A DNA stretch of 64,000 nucleotides. Origin: Lachnospiraceae bacterium. GTDB lineage: Bacteria > Bacillota > Clostridia > Lachnospirales > Lachnospiraceae. The position numbers were made by a program, and so were the translations under genes. The notes beneath the pieces are model-generated. The model was not told where the DNA came from. It made no database searches and saw nothing but the letters and a program-made list of their open reading frames with translations. The stretch spans positions 124,001 through 188,000 of the forward strand of contig CABIZF010000004.1 in assembly GCA_902363135.1 (NCBI GenBank), read 5' to 3'. Below, piece after piece: positions 1 through 8,610 of the stretch. Every line of letters begins with the position of its first letter. Positions within the stretch are counted from its first letter, which is position 1.

Positions 1-1
1 G

Positions 2-187
2 GCTGTTGTGGCTGCGGCTGATATCGCGGTAAAGGCCGGAGACGTCCAGATCAGCTTTATGGATCGGTTCTGCGGATCACTAATCATCACCGGCGGTCTC
101 TCTCAGGTGCAGACCGCGGTGACGGAGGTTGTCCGTTTCTTTGGCGAGGAACTGCATTTTAAGACTTGTGCGATCCATAAAAGCTGA
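2..187 (+). CDS. eutS: Ethanolamine microcompartment shell protein EutS (3' part)
   Basis: The open frame from the window edge encodes about 61 residues and ends with TGA at 185-187. The visible part reads AAADIAVKAGDVQISFMDRF, then a GSLIITG strand-turn and a final EELHFKTCAI segment. That is the C-terminal BMC fold of the EutS/PduU circularly permuted shell proteins, which build the facets of the ethanolamine or propanediol microcompartment. The 5' part lies outside the window. The stop is about 20 bases before eutP, so the two form one operon, and eutP is the last gene before a terminator. EutS is preferred over PduU because of the EutP partner, but the two are close and only the tail is seen. 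Confidence 0.85.
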   Translation, partial: AVVAAADIAVKAGDVQISFMDRFCGSLIITGGLSQVQTAVTEVVRFFGEELHFKTCAIHKS

Positions 188-208
188 CAAAAGGAATAAT
201 TGACTACT

Positions 209-718
209 ATGAAGAAACTGTTTTTAACAGGCCGCAGTGAGGCCGGTAAGACCTCCCTGACTCAGGCCCTGAAGGGAGAGACCCTTCACTATGTAAAAAC
301 ACAATATACCAATACATCCGAGGACACGATCGATTCTCCGGGAGAATATGCCGAATCCAAGCATTTCAGCGCCGGACTCGCCTGCTTCTCCTTCGAGGCG
401 GACGTCGTTGCCCTGGTGCAGGCAGCCGATGAACCATTCAATCTTTTCGGTGCGAATTGCCAGAGCTTTATCCTTCGCCCGATGATCGGGATCATCACAA
501 AGATCGATTCTCCCTATGCCAATATCCCGATGGTGACAGAGTGGCTGCACAACGCCGGCTGCCATCGGATCTTTCTGGTCAACAACGTGACCCGGGAAGG
601 GATCCAGGAGCTGCTTGAATATCTGAACGAAGATCTTCCGACGCTCACCTTAGAGGAGGCCGAGGAAAAGCAGCGGATGGGACTGAACGAATGGGACCCG
701 CTACCGGATGGCGTATAA
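209..718 (+). CDS. eutP: EutP/PduV-family P-loop GTPase
   Basis: A Ras-like small GTPase of about 169 residues. The Walker A loop GRSEAGKTSL is at the very N-terminus and a TKID base-recognition motif is near the middle, as in EutP and PduV, accessory proteins of ethanolamine and propanediol microcompartments. An AAGGA sequence at 191-195 precedes two possible starts: TTG at 200 (spacing about 4) and ATG at 209 (spacing about 13). I chose ATG because it places the P-loop at the usual distance from the N-terminus. The TTG start adds only three residues. The gene follows eutS directly and is closed by a strong terminator, so it is the promoter-distal end of the eut operon. Confidence 0.85.
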   Translation: MKKLFLTGRSEAGKTSLTQALKGETLHYVKTQYTNTSEDTIDSPGEYAESKHFSAGLACFSFEADVVALVQAADEPFNLFGANCQSFILRPMIGIITKIDSPYANIPMVTEWLHNAGCHRIFLVNNVTREGIQELLEYLNEDLPTLTLEEAEEKQRMGLNEWDPLPDGV

Positions 719-730
719 GTGTATAAGACA

Positions 731-780
731 AAAGCAGAAGCGACATTCCGGATGAGTTCCGGAGCTGCTTCTGCTTTTTC
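731..780 (+). terminator. Rho-independent terminator of the eut operon
   Basis: A perfect 11-bp stem, AAAGCAGAAGC at 731-741 paired with GCTTCTGCTTT at 767-777, runs directly into a T-rich tract. It lies 13 bases after the eutP stop. Confidence 0.85.
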
Positions 781-830
781 TTTTTCAACACAGATCAAAC
801 GGTAAAACGGACATTCGCAATCGCTGATGC

Positions 831-2297
831 TCAGGCTGTAATCTTCCGCGCCGCGCGCTCTGCCGCCACTTCCTCAGGCGTCTTTTCTCTTAATCGTACC
901 GCTCCGTGGTAATTCTCATTCGTCGGTATCAGATCGCCCTTCGCGAGATTCTCCTTCGCCTTGGCGATTGCCTCCGCGTACTGCGGCAGCCATTCTTCCT
1001 CTGCAACGAGCATCTCATCGATCATCTGCCATACCTCCGGCGGATTGCAGACCGCTCCGGTCAGCGGATCCATCAGTGCTGCCTGCTTCAGAAGCTTCGC
1101 ATCTCCTGCAACCGCTGCCTCCACTGCCAGCTTCTGTACCCAGATTGACTGGGAACATACAGCTGCACAGCCAAGCGGCAGATCGCCGATCTTCGGCACG
1201 CTGATACCATTTCCATCCACATAGCATGGCACCTCTACAACCGATTCATACGGCAGATTCGTGATACAGCCCTCATTCATCATATTGAAATGGCCACGGT
1301 ACTTTCTTCCCGTCTCCAGCGACTCCATAATATAAGAGCAATGCTCATTTCCACGCTCAGAGCCATCCAGCTTCTTCGGCGGCTCCTGCAGAATCTTCGG
1401 ATAATCGGTGTCAAACCAGTTGCGCTCCTCACGGGTCACGCGCAGATATCCGCCTGTCTCGCCATTGATCCAGTTGTCCAGATTGATCCAGTCTTTGATC
1501 TCATCCGGGCGTTTGCGATACCATGCCACATATTCTGAGAGATGTCCGTTGGACTCCGTGGAATAGTAGCCAAAGCGCTTGAGAATATCGATGCGGACCT
1601 TCTCCTCCTCGCTGAATTTTTCATGCGCCTCAAAGCCCGGCAGAAGCTTCGGCAACATATCCTCGCCATGATGCTTCACCGCAATGTACCATGTCTGGTG
1701 GTTGATACCTGCACAGGTGATGTCCAGCTCCTCTCTCGGAATGCCGAGCACCTCCGCGATCTGCATCTCGCCGTGGATCTCTCCGTGGCACAGACCAATT
1801 GTCTTTACCTTTCCATATTTATTGCAGGCCCAGGTCGCCATCGCATTCGGATTCGAATAGTTCAGCATGATCGCACCCGGCTCTGCCACCTCGCGGATAT
1901 CCTTGCAGAAGTCAAGCAGCGCCGCGATGACGCGCTGTCCGTACATGATACCGCCCGTGCAAAGTGTATCGCCCACACACTGGTCCACGCCATACTTCAG
2001 CGGGATCTCCACATCCTTCTCAAAGCCCTCAAGTCCGCCGATCCGGACACAGTTTACGATATAACGCGCATTTTCAAATGCCTTTCTGCGGTCTGTAGTC
2101 GCCTCGATCGTCACCGGAATCCCATTCGCATCCAGATCCCGCTGGCAGAGCGCGCGCGTCCGCTCCAGATTCGTCGCATTGATGTCTGTAAATGCGACTT
2201 CAATATCCCGAAACTCCGGTACCGACATAATGTCCGTAAATAATGTGCGTGCAAACACAAGACTGCCCGCACCGATAAATGCTACCTTAAAGCTCAT
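831..2297 (-). CDS. Glycoside hydrolase family 4 (alpha-galactosidase MelA / LplD type)
   Basis: A 488-residue GH4 enzyme, which hydrolyses glycosides by an NAD+- and Mn2+-dependent oxidation-elimination mechanism in the cytoplasm. Visible motifs are the dinucleotide loop GAGS (residues 9-12), FTDIN after the second strand, NYSNPNAM (146-153), LCHG with metal ligands C170 and H171, and GINH with H200. Overall it resembles MelA alpha-galactosidase and LplD alpha-galacturonidase more than 6-phospho-glycosidases, so the substrate is probably an unphosphorylated galactoside or uronide, but this is not certain. The start at 2297 is chosen because AGGAGG sits 7 bases upstream; the frame stays open to 2327. 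It is divergent from an AraC-type regulator that probably controls it. Confidence 0.85.
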   Translation of the reverse strand: MSFKVAFIGAGSLVFARTLFTDIMSVPEFRDIEVAFTDINATNLERTRALCQRDLDANGIPVTIEATTDRRKAFENARYIVNCVRIGGLEGFEKDVEIPLKYGVDQCVGDTLCTGGIMYGQRVIAALLDFCKDIREVAEPGAIMLNYSNPNAMATWACNKYGKVKTIGLCHGEIHGEMQIAEVLGIPREELDITCAGINHQTWYIAVKHHGEDMLPKLLPGFEAHEKFSEEEKVRIDILKRFGYYSTESNGHLSEYVAWYRKRPDEIKDWINLDNWINGETGGYLRVTREERNWFDTDYPKILQEPPKKLDGSERGNEHCSYIMESLETGRKYRGHFNMMNEGCITNLPYESVVEVPCYVDGNGISVPKIGDLPLGCAAVCSQSIWVQKLAVEAAVAGDAKLLKQAALMDPLTGAVCNPPEVWQMIDEMLVAEEEWLPQYAEAIAKAKENLAKGDLIPTNENYHGAVRLREKTPEEVAAERAARKITA

Positions 2298-2387
2298 ATC
2301 CATTCCTCCTGATGTCTCCTGCCACATTTTTCTTTGCAGGTGTTTTTCTCCGGCCGCTGCAATCCGCCGGATTTTTCTGATGCTGCT

Positions 2388-2393
2388 ATTATA
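2388..2393 (-). promoter_or_regulatory. Candidate -10 box of the GH4 gene
   Basis: On the minus strand a perfect TATAAT lies about 90 bases upstream of the GH4 start. No good -35 box is found 16-18 bases above it, which fits an activator-dependent promoter next to an AraC-type gene. Confidence 0.45.
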
Positions 2394-2418
2394 CCTGCCA
2401 CACGGCCATCAGGTGGAA

Positions 2419-2444
2419 CATATTCTCGCGGAAGGGAGAATATG
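2419..2444. promoter_or_regulatory. Palindromic operator candidate between GH4 and araC-type genes
   Basis: CATATTCTC (2419-2427) and GAGAATATG (2436-2444) form a perfect 9-bp inverted repeat with an 8-bp spacer. It sits just upstream of the weak -35 region of the GH4 promoter and about 90 bases before the divergent regulator. That placement suits a binding site controlling both genes. Confidence 0.45.
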
Positions 2445-2503
2445 CAAGATATTGTCGCATTTAAATTTTTAATTTTCCGGTGGCATTCTTTTAAAAGCAG
2501 GCT

Positions 2504-2509
2504 TATAAT
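2504..2509 (+). promoter_or_regulatory. Candidate -10 box of the AraC-type regulator
   Basis: TATAAT lies 27 bases before the ATG at 2536. The -35 position (2481-2486, TGGCAT) is poor, so the promoter is probably weak. Confidence 0.4.
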
Positions 2510-2535
2510 AGCAAAAAAAGCAAAGGACTACTGCC

Positions 2536-3450
2536 ATGAAAACACCCTTCGACGCCTCTCCGTTTTTTATCTCTGTCACCGCTTACTATGCGCTCTCACT
2601 CCCTGAGTATCATATGCCGATGCATACACACGACAGCTGTGAGATCATGTATGTGACAAGTGGCGGCTGTCAGGTATACAGTGAGGATGGGGTGCACGCA
2701 CTGACTGCAAATCAGTTTATTTTCCTGTCGGCAAATACACCGCATCGGCTGGAAATCAGTGCCGGGCGCCCCTGCGCAATCCTGAATCTGGAATTTAACT
2801 GCCTTGGCCGGAAACAAACGGAGCTGCCGCTTCGGGAACTGCTTGAGCGCTGCCCCGGCTTTGCCACATGGCTGGAAGCAGGAGATGCCTGCCTGATTGC
2901 GGAGGACCAGCGCAATCTCGGCTATGCGATGAAGGATCTGATCACGCAGCTTCCGCTTGCACAGGACGATGGACCGGAGCTGATGCGGCTTCTCTTTTCC
3001 AGAATGATTCTGGAATTTCTCTTCTGTACGAAGCACTCCCGCAGGACACAGGGCGCAGCCTATCTGAAAAAGGCCTGCTCCTATATCGAACAGAACCTTC
3101 TCGAGACGCTGACTGTCCCTTTGATCGCCGCACATACCGGTATTAATAAATCCTATCTGCAGCTTTTGTTCTCGCGGCAGATGGGCTGCTCCGTCATCGG
3201 CTATATTACACAGAAGCGGCTCGAACAGGCTGCCTTTTTGCTGACAAACAGCTCCATGAAGATCACGGATATCGCCTTTGCCTGCGGCTACAACAGCCGC
3301 CAGCATTTCGCGCATTCCTTTGAAAAGTATTATAAGGCCGGACCGTCCGCATACCGGAAGCTGCACGCACGCACGCTGATCCCGGATACGGAAGACTCAC
3401 GGTTTCTGCTGGATGAGAACGGACACGCAGAAAAGCAGAAAATGTATTGA
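2536..3450 (+). CDS. AraC-family transcriptional regulator with cupin sensor domain
   Basis: A 304-residue regulator. The N-terminal cupin-like domain has the metal/sugar-pocket pattern MHTHDSCEIMYVTSGGC near residues 30-50 and PHRLEI near 75. The C-terminal double helix-turn-helix starts near residue 170: a first HTH around INKSYLQLLFSRQMG and a second with the AraC signature ITDIAFACGYNSRQHFAHSF. Such proteins usually sense a sugar and activate a divergent catabolic gene, here the GH4 glycosidase. AAAGGA lies ten bases before the ATG. The gene ends at a terminator shared with the convergent pts operon. Confidence 0.85.
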   Translation: MKTPFDASPFFISVTAYYALSLPEYHMPMHTHDSCEIMYVTSGGCQVYSEDGVHALTANQFIFLSANTPHRLEISAGRPCAILNLEFNCLGRKQTELPLRELLERCPGFATWLEAGDACLIAEDQRNLGYAMKDLITQLPLAQDDGPELMRLLFSRMILEFLFCTKHSRRTQGAAYLKKACSYIEQNLLETLTVPLIAAHTGINKSYLQLLFSRQMGCSVIGYITQKRLEQAAFLLTNSSMKITDIAFACGYNSRQHFAHSFEKYYKAGPSAYRKLHARTLIPDTEDSRFLLDENGHAEKQKMY

Positions 3451-3451
3451 C

Positions 3452-3500
3452 AAAAAAGCCCCCTGACTGTTTTCTCAGCCAGAGAGCTTCTGTCATTTTT
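3452..3500. terminator. Bidirectional terminator between the regulator and ptsI
   Basis: AGCCCCCTGACTG (3457-3469) pairs, with wobbles, with CAGCCAGAGAGCT (3476-3488). A-run 3452-3457 gives a U-tract for the minus-strand pts transcript. ATTTTTC after 3494 serves the plus-strand regulator transcript. Confidence 0.75.
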
Positions 3501-3501
3501 C

Positions 3502-5130
3502 TTATGCTTCTGCCTTCATCTCGCGGACAATTTTGCGAAGCTTCAGAATCATGGATGGCGCTACGGAAAGCTCATCCACGCCCATGCGTACAAACTGCTC
3601 CGTCAGCGTCGGGTCCGCCCCGAGCTCTCCGCAGATACCTGCCCATTTCCCGCATTTGTGCGCGTTCTCCACTACCATCTGAATCATCCGCAGAATAGCC
3701 TCATGATGTGGATTGTAGAAATCATCGAGCCGTTCATTCTGACGGTCAATCGCCAGCGTGTACTGGGTCAGGTCGTTCGTTCCGATACTGAAGAAATCTA
3801 CCAGCTCTGCCAGCCGGTCGCTGATCATCACTGCCGCCGGTGTCTCGATCATAATTCCCTGCTCCGGAATCCGGTACTGTACGCCCTGCGCCTTCAGCTC
3901 TTCCTCCACTTCCGCTACGATCTCATAAATCTGCTTCACCTCTTCTGTGGAGGTAATCATCGGATACATGATCGAAAGGTTGCCATAGACTGCCGCACGC
4001 AGCAGTGCACGCAGCTGTACCTTGAAGATCTCCGGCTGTTTCAGACAGATACGGATCGCCCGGTAGCCCATCGCCGGATTATCTTCCTGGCCAAGCTGAA
4101 AATAATCCACCTGCTTGTCCGCACCGATATCCAGCGTGCGGATGATGACCTTTTTCCCTGCCATCATCTGTGCCGCCTGACGGTATGCCTGGAACTGCTC
4201 TTCCTCGGTCGGAAAATCATTTCTCCCAAGATAGAGGAACTCACTCCGGAAAAGTCCGATCCCGCCGGCATCATTTTCCAGCACATAGCCCATATCGCCG
4301 ACACTTCCGATGTTTGCATAGATATGGATCCTGCGCCCGTCCAGTGTCACATTTTCTTTTCCCTTCAATTCCTGAAGAAGCTTCTGCTTTTCCGCTTCTT
4401 CCTCGATCCTCTTTTTCGTCTCTGCCTTTACCGTCTCATCCGGCTCAAAGATCACCTGACCGGAAAAGCCGTCCACAACCGCTGTCATACCGTTCTTCAG
4501 CTCATCCGGCTTCATCGGAACACCGATCAGAGCCGGAATATTCATCATACGCGCAAGAATTGCCGTGTGGGAATTGGTGGAGCCGTGTACGGTCACAAAC
4601 GCAAGAATCTTCTCTTTGTCCATCTGCACGGTTTCGCTCGGACTTAAGTCGTCCGCCACAATCACAGACGGCTCCATGGAGCTCAGGTCCGCATCCGCTC
4701 CCCCGCTTAAATTCCGGACAAGACGCTCAGAAATATCCTTGATATCAGCGGCGCGTGCTTTCATATAATCATCGTCCATCGCCGCAAACATCTGCGCAAA
4801 ATTGTCCCCGGTTGCTGCCGCTGCATATTCTGCATTTACCAGCTCTGTACGGATCATGCTCTGGATCGATTCCAGATAGTCCTCATCCTCAAGCAACATC
4901 TGATGCACCTCAAAGATCGCCGCACTGGCCTCACCGACCTCCTGAACGGCCTTGTTATACAGCCGTCCCAGCTGCTCCTTTGCCGCCTCGACTGCACCGG
5001 TCACACGCAAAATCTCTGCATCCGCATCCTCGATCCTGGTTCTTTTTACCTGATAATCATTCTTTCGAAGCACCGCCACCGGTCCCATGACGATCCCTTT
5101 ATATACAGATTTTCCCTGAAAATATTGCAT
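3502..5130 (-). CDS. ptsI: PTS enzyme I (phosphoenolpyruvate-protein phosphotransferase)
   Basis: A 542-residue cytoplasmic enzyme that takes phosphate from PEP and passes it to HPr, feeding all PTS permeases. The phosphohistidine domain carries VHGSTNSHTAI with the active His at 188. The C-terminal PEP-binding barrel carries EFLYLGR, the YPMI strand, the IMIETPAA loop and FSIGTNDLTQY. It is slightly shorter than the usual 570 residues but complete in order of motifs. The start has GGAGG eight bases upstream. It is the last gene of the ptsG-licT-ptsH-ptsI operon, 20 bases after ptsH, and ends at a terminator, so general and glucose-specific PTS parts are co-transcribed. Confidence 0.95.
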   Translation of the reverse strand: MQYFQGKSVYKGIVMGPVAVLRKNDYQVKRTRIEDADAEILRVTGAVEAAKEQLGRLYNKAVQEVGEASAAIFEVHQMLLEDEDYLESIQSMIRTELVNAEYAAAATGDNFAQMFAAMDDDYMKARAADIKDISERLVRNLSGGADADLSSMEPSVIVADDLSPSETVQMDKEKILAFVTVHGSTNSHTAILARMMNIPALIGVPMKPDELKNGMTAVVDGFSGQVIFEPDETVKAETKKRIEEEAEKQKLLQELKGKENVTLDGRRIHIYANIGSVGDMGYVLENDAGGIGLFRSEFLYLGRNDFPTEEEQFQAYRQAAQMMAGKKVIIRTLDIGADKQVDYFQLGQEDNPAMGYRAIRICLKQPEIFKVQLRALLRAAVYGNLSIMYPMITSTEEVKQIYEIVAEVEEELKAQGVQYRIPEQGIMIETPAAVMISDRLAELVDFFSIGTNDLTQYTLAIDRQNERLDDFYNPHHEAILRMIQMVVENAHKCGKWAGICGELGADPTLTEQFVRMGVDELSVAPSMILKLRKIVREMKAEA

Positions 5131-5150
5131 CGTCCTTCCTCCGCAGGTGC

Positions 5151-5408
5151 TTACAGATTCGCCTCAAAGCATGCCTTCAGTGCCTCGATGGCAGCATCCT
5201 CATCTGCGCCGTTGGCTGTGACAGTCACGGTATCTCCCTGCTTGACGCCAAGTGACATCAGCATCATCAGCTGAGTCAGCTTTTTGGTCTTTCCGTCCTT
5301 TGTGATGGTACATTCAGATGTAAAATTCTTCGCTTCCTTTACCAGTACTCCTGCCGGTCTTGCATGAATTCCAAGTTCGTCCTTGATCGTATATTCAAAT
5401 GTCTTCAT
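5151..5408 (-). CDS. ptsH: Phosphocarrier protein HPr, lacking Ser46
   Basis: An 85-residue HPr that carries phosphate from enzyme I to the sugar-specific EII proteins. The GIHARPAG motif places the phosphorylated His at residue 15. In typical Firmicute HPr the regulatory Ser46 precedes I-M-G-V-M-S-L-G; here the stretch is KKLTQLMMLMSLG and residue 46 is Gln, with Thr at 45. The protein should therefore transfer phosphate, but is not expected to be a normal HPr kinase/phosphorylase target for CcpA-dependent repression. It lies between licT (4-base gap) and ptsI (20-base gap) in the same operon. Confidence 0.92.
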   Translation of the reverse strand: MKTFEYTIKDELGIHARPAGVLVKEAKNFTSECTITKDGKTKKLTQLMMLMSLGVKQGDTVTVTANGADEDAAIEALKACFEANL

Positions 5409-5412
5409 AGTT

Positions 5413-6249
5413 TTATTCTCCTTCTTCTCTGTCCATGATCCGCTCCATATGCATTGCCAGATATCCGATCTCGATCTCCTCCATCGGAAGCATCAGCCGC
5501 TTTTCCATCTCTTCACAGATCTGCTTTGCCGCCTGAAATGCATCTGGAAACTTCACTGACATATAATCATTAATATTTACTTTTAATTTTTCTCCGTGTA
5601 CCGCTCTTGCCACCATATACCGGATATGGTTCATCATACGGTTATAGGATAACGACATCACATCAATCGTATATCCGGTGATATGCTCCACAAGAGAAAT
5701 ACTCTCCCGGACGGCTCTTGCCACTTCCATCGCCTGCGATACCTTTTCTTCCTCAATCGCAGAATGCACATGAAGCGCAAGATAGCCGATTTCATGCTCA
5801 TCGATCCGGATCTGAAGCCGCCCCCATAAAAGCTCCTGAATGCAGGAGGCGACTTTGTATTCCTTATAAAACATCACACGGATATCATCTGTCAGCGGAT
5901 TGCTGATCTGTTCTCCATTCTGAATCCGCCGGATAGCAAAATCCAGATGATCCGCCATCGGGAAAACAATGGAACGGTCAATTTTCCCAAATTCCTTTTC
6001 TGCCTGATCCAGCACTGCACTGGCCAGCTCCAAGCTGACCGGTGAGACTTCCTTCACAATATTCTTTGCATTTCCTCGTTCTGTAATCTCGGTAAGGGAA
6101 TAAACGCGGGCATCCCCGTCCGGCTGCATACACTGCCCTGCCTTTTTCCCAAATGCAATCCCTTTTCCCATGACCAGATATTCCTGGTTACTTTCTTCCT
6201 CTACTCCAATAAAGGAGTTGTGGTTCAGTGTTTTTGCTATCCTGTACAT
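5413..6249 (-). CDS. licT: BglG-family transcription antiterminator (LicT/GlcT type)
   Basis: A 278-residue RNA-binding antiterminator. Residues 1-55 form the CAT domain, with the diagnostic YLVMGKGIAFGKKAG segment that binds RAT RNA. Two PRD domains follow; their histidines are seen in MADHLDF and LALHVHSA (PRD1) and in MMNHIRYM and LAMHMERI (PRD2). PRDs are phosphorylated by HPr and EII to match antitermination to sugar supply. The gene sits 26 bases behind ptsG, whose leader carries a RAT-like site overlapping a terminator, so control of its own operon is the obvious role. Its target is glucose-like, so GlcT would be an equally fair name. Confidence 0.9.
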   Translation of the reverse strand: MYRIAKTLNHNSFIGVEEESNQEYLVMGKGIAFGKKAGQCMQPDGDARVYSLTEITERGNAKNIVKEVSPVSLELASAVLDQAEKEFGKIDRSIVFPMADHLDFAIRRIQNGEQISNPLTDDIRVMFYKEYKVASCIQELLWGRLQIRIDEHEIGYLALHVHSAIEEEKVSQAMEVARAVRESISLVEHITGYTIDVMSLSYNRMMNHIRYMVARAVHGEKLKVNINDYMSVKFPDAFQAAKQICEEMEKRLMLPMEEIEIGYLAMHMERIMDREEGE

Positions 6250-6275
6250 TTATTTTACCCACTTTAAGGCATTGC

Positions 6276-8447
6276 TTAAGCAAGAACCTCGATTTCAAAC
6301 AGAGGTTCCCCGGCCTTCACCGAACCTTCCTTCAGAAGGCGGATCCGCTGATTGTCCTCCAGCTCTGTACAAAGAACCGGAGACACCAGCGACGGTGCAT
6401 GTGCTTTCAGATACTCCAGATCCAGCTTCAGCATCGGATCGCCCTTCTTTACTGTCTGGCCGCTCTCTACCAGTGCCTCAAATCCCTCTCCGTTCAGTTT
6501 TACTGTATCGATTCCGACATGAATCAGAATGCTGACTCCGGAATCCATTACAAATCCAATAGCATGCTTTGTGTCAAATACAAATGCAACCTCTCCGTCC
6601 TCCGGAGCACGTACATAAGGATCTTCCGGTGTCACCGCAGCTCCGTCTCCCATCATCTTCCCTGCAAAGGCCTCATCCGGCACCGTAGAAAGGTCAGCTG
6701 CCAGACCTGTGATCGGAGAGCATACGGTAATGGTCTCTATTACCTTCTGCCCCTGCGCCTCCTGCGACTGTACTTCCGTCTCTTCTGCTTTCGCCGCTTC
6801 CGTCTCTGCATAGGTATCCGGGGCTTTTTCTAGATAATCCTCTAAATTTGATTTTATCACAGTTACGTTCGGTCCGTAAATAACCTGTACACCATTTCCT
6901 CTATGAACAACACCGGTTGCACCGGTTGCCTTCAGAATACTGTCATTTACTCTTCCCGGCTCATGAACGGTACAGCGCAGTCTTGTCGCACAGCAGTCCA
7001 CATCGGAAATATTTTTCTTTCCGCCAAGTCCTCTTGTGATCGCCTCACTTCGCGCCTCCTCCTTGTCCGCGGATGTCGTTCCGTCTGTCTGCGCTTCTTT
7101 TCTGGCATTTACATCTGCCTTTGTATAAAGCTTCGTCTCGGTGTCATCATCCTCACGTCCCGGTGTCTTGAAATCAAACTTTTTAATCATAAATTTGAAA
7201 ATAAAATAGTACAGGCAGAAGTAAATGATACCGACCGGAATGATCCGCATCCAGCTGGTCTTCTCATTGCCCTGCAAAATACCGAACAGGAAGAAATCTA
7301 GGAAGCCGCCTGAGAAGGTAAGGCCTACTGCAATATTCAGCATATGTGCAATCATATAGGCACTTCCCGCCAGAATGACCTGGACAGCAAACAGTGCCGG
7401 TGCCACAAACAGGAAAGAAAACTCCAGCGGCTCTGTGATACCGGTCGCCATGCAGGCCAGTGCTGCGGAGAGGAGCAGGCCGCCTGCCGCCTTTTTCTTT
7501 TCCGGCTTTGCACACTGATACATCGCCAGTGCCGCCCCCGGAAGTCCAAAGATCATAAAGATGAATTCTCCGGAGAAATAGCGCGTCGCATCTGCACTGA
7601 AGTGTGCAATGTTGGCTGAATCCGCAAGCTGTGCAAAGAAAATATTCTGCCCACCCTGTACCATCTGGCCTGCGACCTCCATCGTACCGCCGACTGCCGT
7701 CTGCCAGAATGGCATATAAAACACGTGATGCAGTCCAAACGGGATCAGTGCCCGCTTAATCAGACCGAAAATCAGGGTACCCACATAGCCGGATCCGGTC
7801 ACCAGACTGCCAAGCGCATAGATTCCGTTCTGGACAACCGGCCATACAAAATACAGCAGGATGCCGACAAACATGTAGACAATGGTTGAAATAATCGGTA
7901 CGAAACGTGTGCCGCCAAAGAAGGAAAGCGCACTCGGAAGCTGAATCCGGTAAAACCGGTTGTGGAGTGCCGCTACTCCGAGGCCTACGATAATACCGCC
8001 AAACACGCCCATCTGCAAGGACTGGATCCCGCATACAGATGTGATTGTTCCTTCCAGGACGGATTCTGCAATGCTTCCATCATTCAGAATCTGTCCGGTA
8101 ATCGTCAGCATGGCGCTGATCGCTGTATTCATCACAAAGTATGCGATAACCGCCGACAGCGCTGAAACCTCCTTTTCCTTCTTTGCCATACCAATGGCCA
8201 CGCCTACGGCAAAGATCAGAGGCAGGTTGTCAAATACTGCACTTCCCACCTTATTCATGATCACCAGCAGTGCATGGAGAAGCGTTCCGTCTCCAAGCAG
8301 CTTTGTCAGGCCGTAGGTCTCAATCGTGGTCGCGTTGGTAAATGAGCTTCCGATTCCGAGCAAGAGCCCGGCTACCGGAAGGATTGCGATCGGGAGCATA
8401 AAGCTTCTTCCCACTCGCTGCAAAACACCGAAAATTTTGTCCTTCAT
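6276..8447 (-). CDS. ptsG: Glucose-family PTS permease, EIICBA fusion
   Basis: A 723-residue membrane permease that imports and phosphorylates a hexose. EIIC (about 1-430) has about ten membrane segments, IPFGLHHVFYMPFW (235-248) and the GITEPLEF substrate loop (336-343). EIIB follows a charged linker, with DVDCCATRLR; the second Cys (486) aligns with the phosphocysteine. EIIA occupies about 575-723 with the active His643 in LIHVGIDTV and its partner His628. The domain order and motifs are those of the glucose / N-acetylglucosamine / maltose group; glucose is inferred from linkage to ptsHI. GGAG lies eight bases before ATG. It is the first gene of the pts operon and has a regulated leader. 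Confidence 0.9.
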   Translation of the reverse strand: MKDKIFGVLQRVGRSFMLPIAILPVAGLLLGIGSSFTNATTIETYGLTKLLGDGTLLHALLVIMNKVGSAVFDNLPLIFAVGVAIGMAKKEKEVSALSAVIAYFVMNTAISAMLTITGQILNDGSIAESVLEGTITSVCGIQSLQMGVFGGIIVGLGVAALHNRFYRIQLPSALSFFGGTRFVPIISTIVYMFVGILLYFVWPVVQNGIYALGSLVTGSGYVGTLIFGLIKRALIPFGLHHVFYMPFWQTAVGGTMEVAGQMVQGGQNIFFAQLADSANIAHFSADATRYFSGEFIFMIFGLPGAALAMYQCAKPEKKKAAGGLLLSAALACMATGITEPLEFSFLFVAPALFAVQVILAGSAYMIAHMLNIAVGLTFSGGFLDFFLFGILQGNEKTSWMRIIPVGIIYFCLYYFIFKFMIKKFDFKTPGREDDDTETKLYTKADVNARKEAQTDGTTSADKEEARSEAITRGLGGKKNISDVDCCATRLRCTVHEPGRVNDSILKATGATGVVHRGNGVQVIYGPNVTVIKSNLEDYLEKAPDTYAETEAAKAEETEVQSQEAQGQKVIETITVCSPITGLAADLSTVPDEAFAGKMMGDGAAVTPEDPYVRAPEDGEVAFVFDTKHAIGFVMDSGVSILIHVGIDTVKLNGEGFEALVESGQTVKKGDPMLKLDLEYLKAHAPSLVSPVLCTELEDNQRIRLLKEGSVKAGEPLFEIEVLA

Positions 8448-8521
8448 TTTCTTACTCCTTGTGTAGTTTATACTTTTGCAGAAAATGCCCGTGAGGTCAG
8501 TCGTCTTTGCAGCCGACTGAT

Positions 8522-8573
8522 AAAAAAAGAGACACTAACCCCACATAACAAATCCTGCTATGTATAGTTAATG
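8522..8573 (-). terminator. Leader terminator of the ptsG operon
   Basis: On the minus strand CATTAAC (complement of 8567-8573) pairs with GTTAGTG (8533-8539). A second inner stem, ACATA/TATGT, sits above an internal loop, and the hairpin is followed by CTC and seven Ts. It lies in the untranslated leader, about 75 bases before the ptsG ATG, so it acts as an attenuator rather than an end of transcript. Confidence 0.75.
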
Positions 8574-8597
8574 CCTCCTAAAATCGAGTTACACACT
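8566..8597 (-). promoter_or_regulatory. RAT-like antiterminator site in the ptsG leader
   Basis: The minus-strand RNA contains TGTAACTC, a 7-8 base loop, then GAGGCATTAAC. This follows the BglG-family RAT pattern (TGTNACTG, loop, CAGGCAAAAC) with short stems and internal loops. Its 3' half shares the bases CATTAAC with the 5' arm of the terminator, so the two folds exclude each other. Binding of the antiterminator encoded two genes on would favour read-through. The match is by pattern, not by computed fold. Confidence 0.65.
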
Positions 8598-8610
8598 ACA
8601 ACTGTTGCCG

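Noticed and set aside
3658..4647. Long plus-strand open frame (329 codons) opposite ptsI
   Set aside because: It is antisense to a complete enzyme I gene, has low-complexity His/Arg-rich composition and no ribosome site; it reflects codon bias of the real gene.
8498..8519. CAGTCG/CGACTG hairpin between the leader terminator and ptsG
   Set aside because: Short 6-bp stem with no U-tract and not over the ribosome site; no role can be supported.
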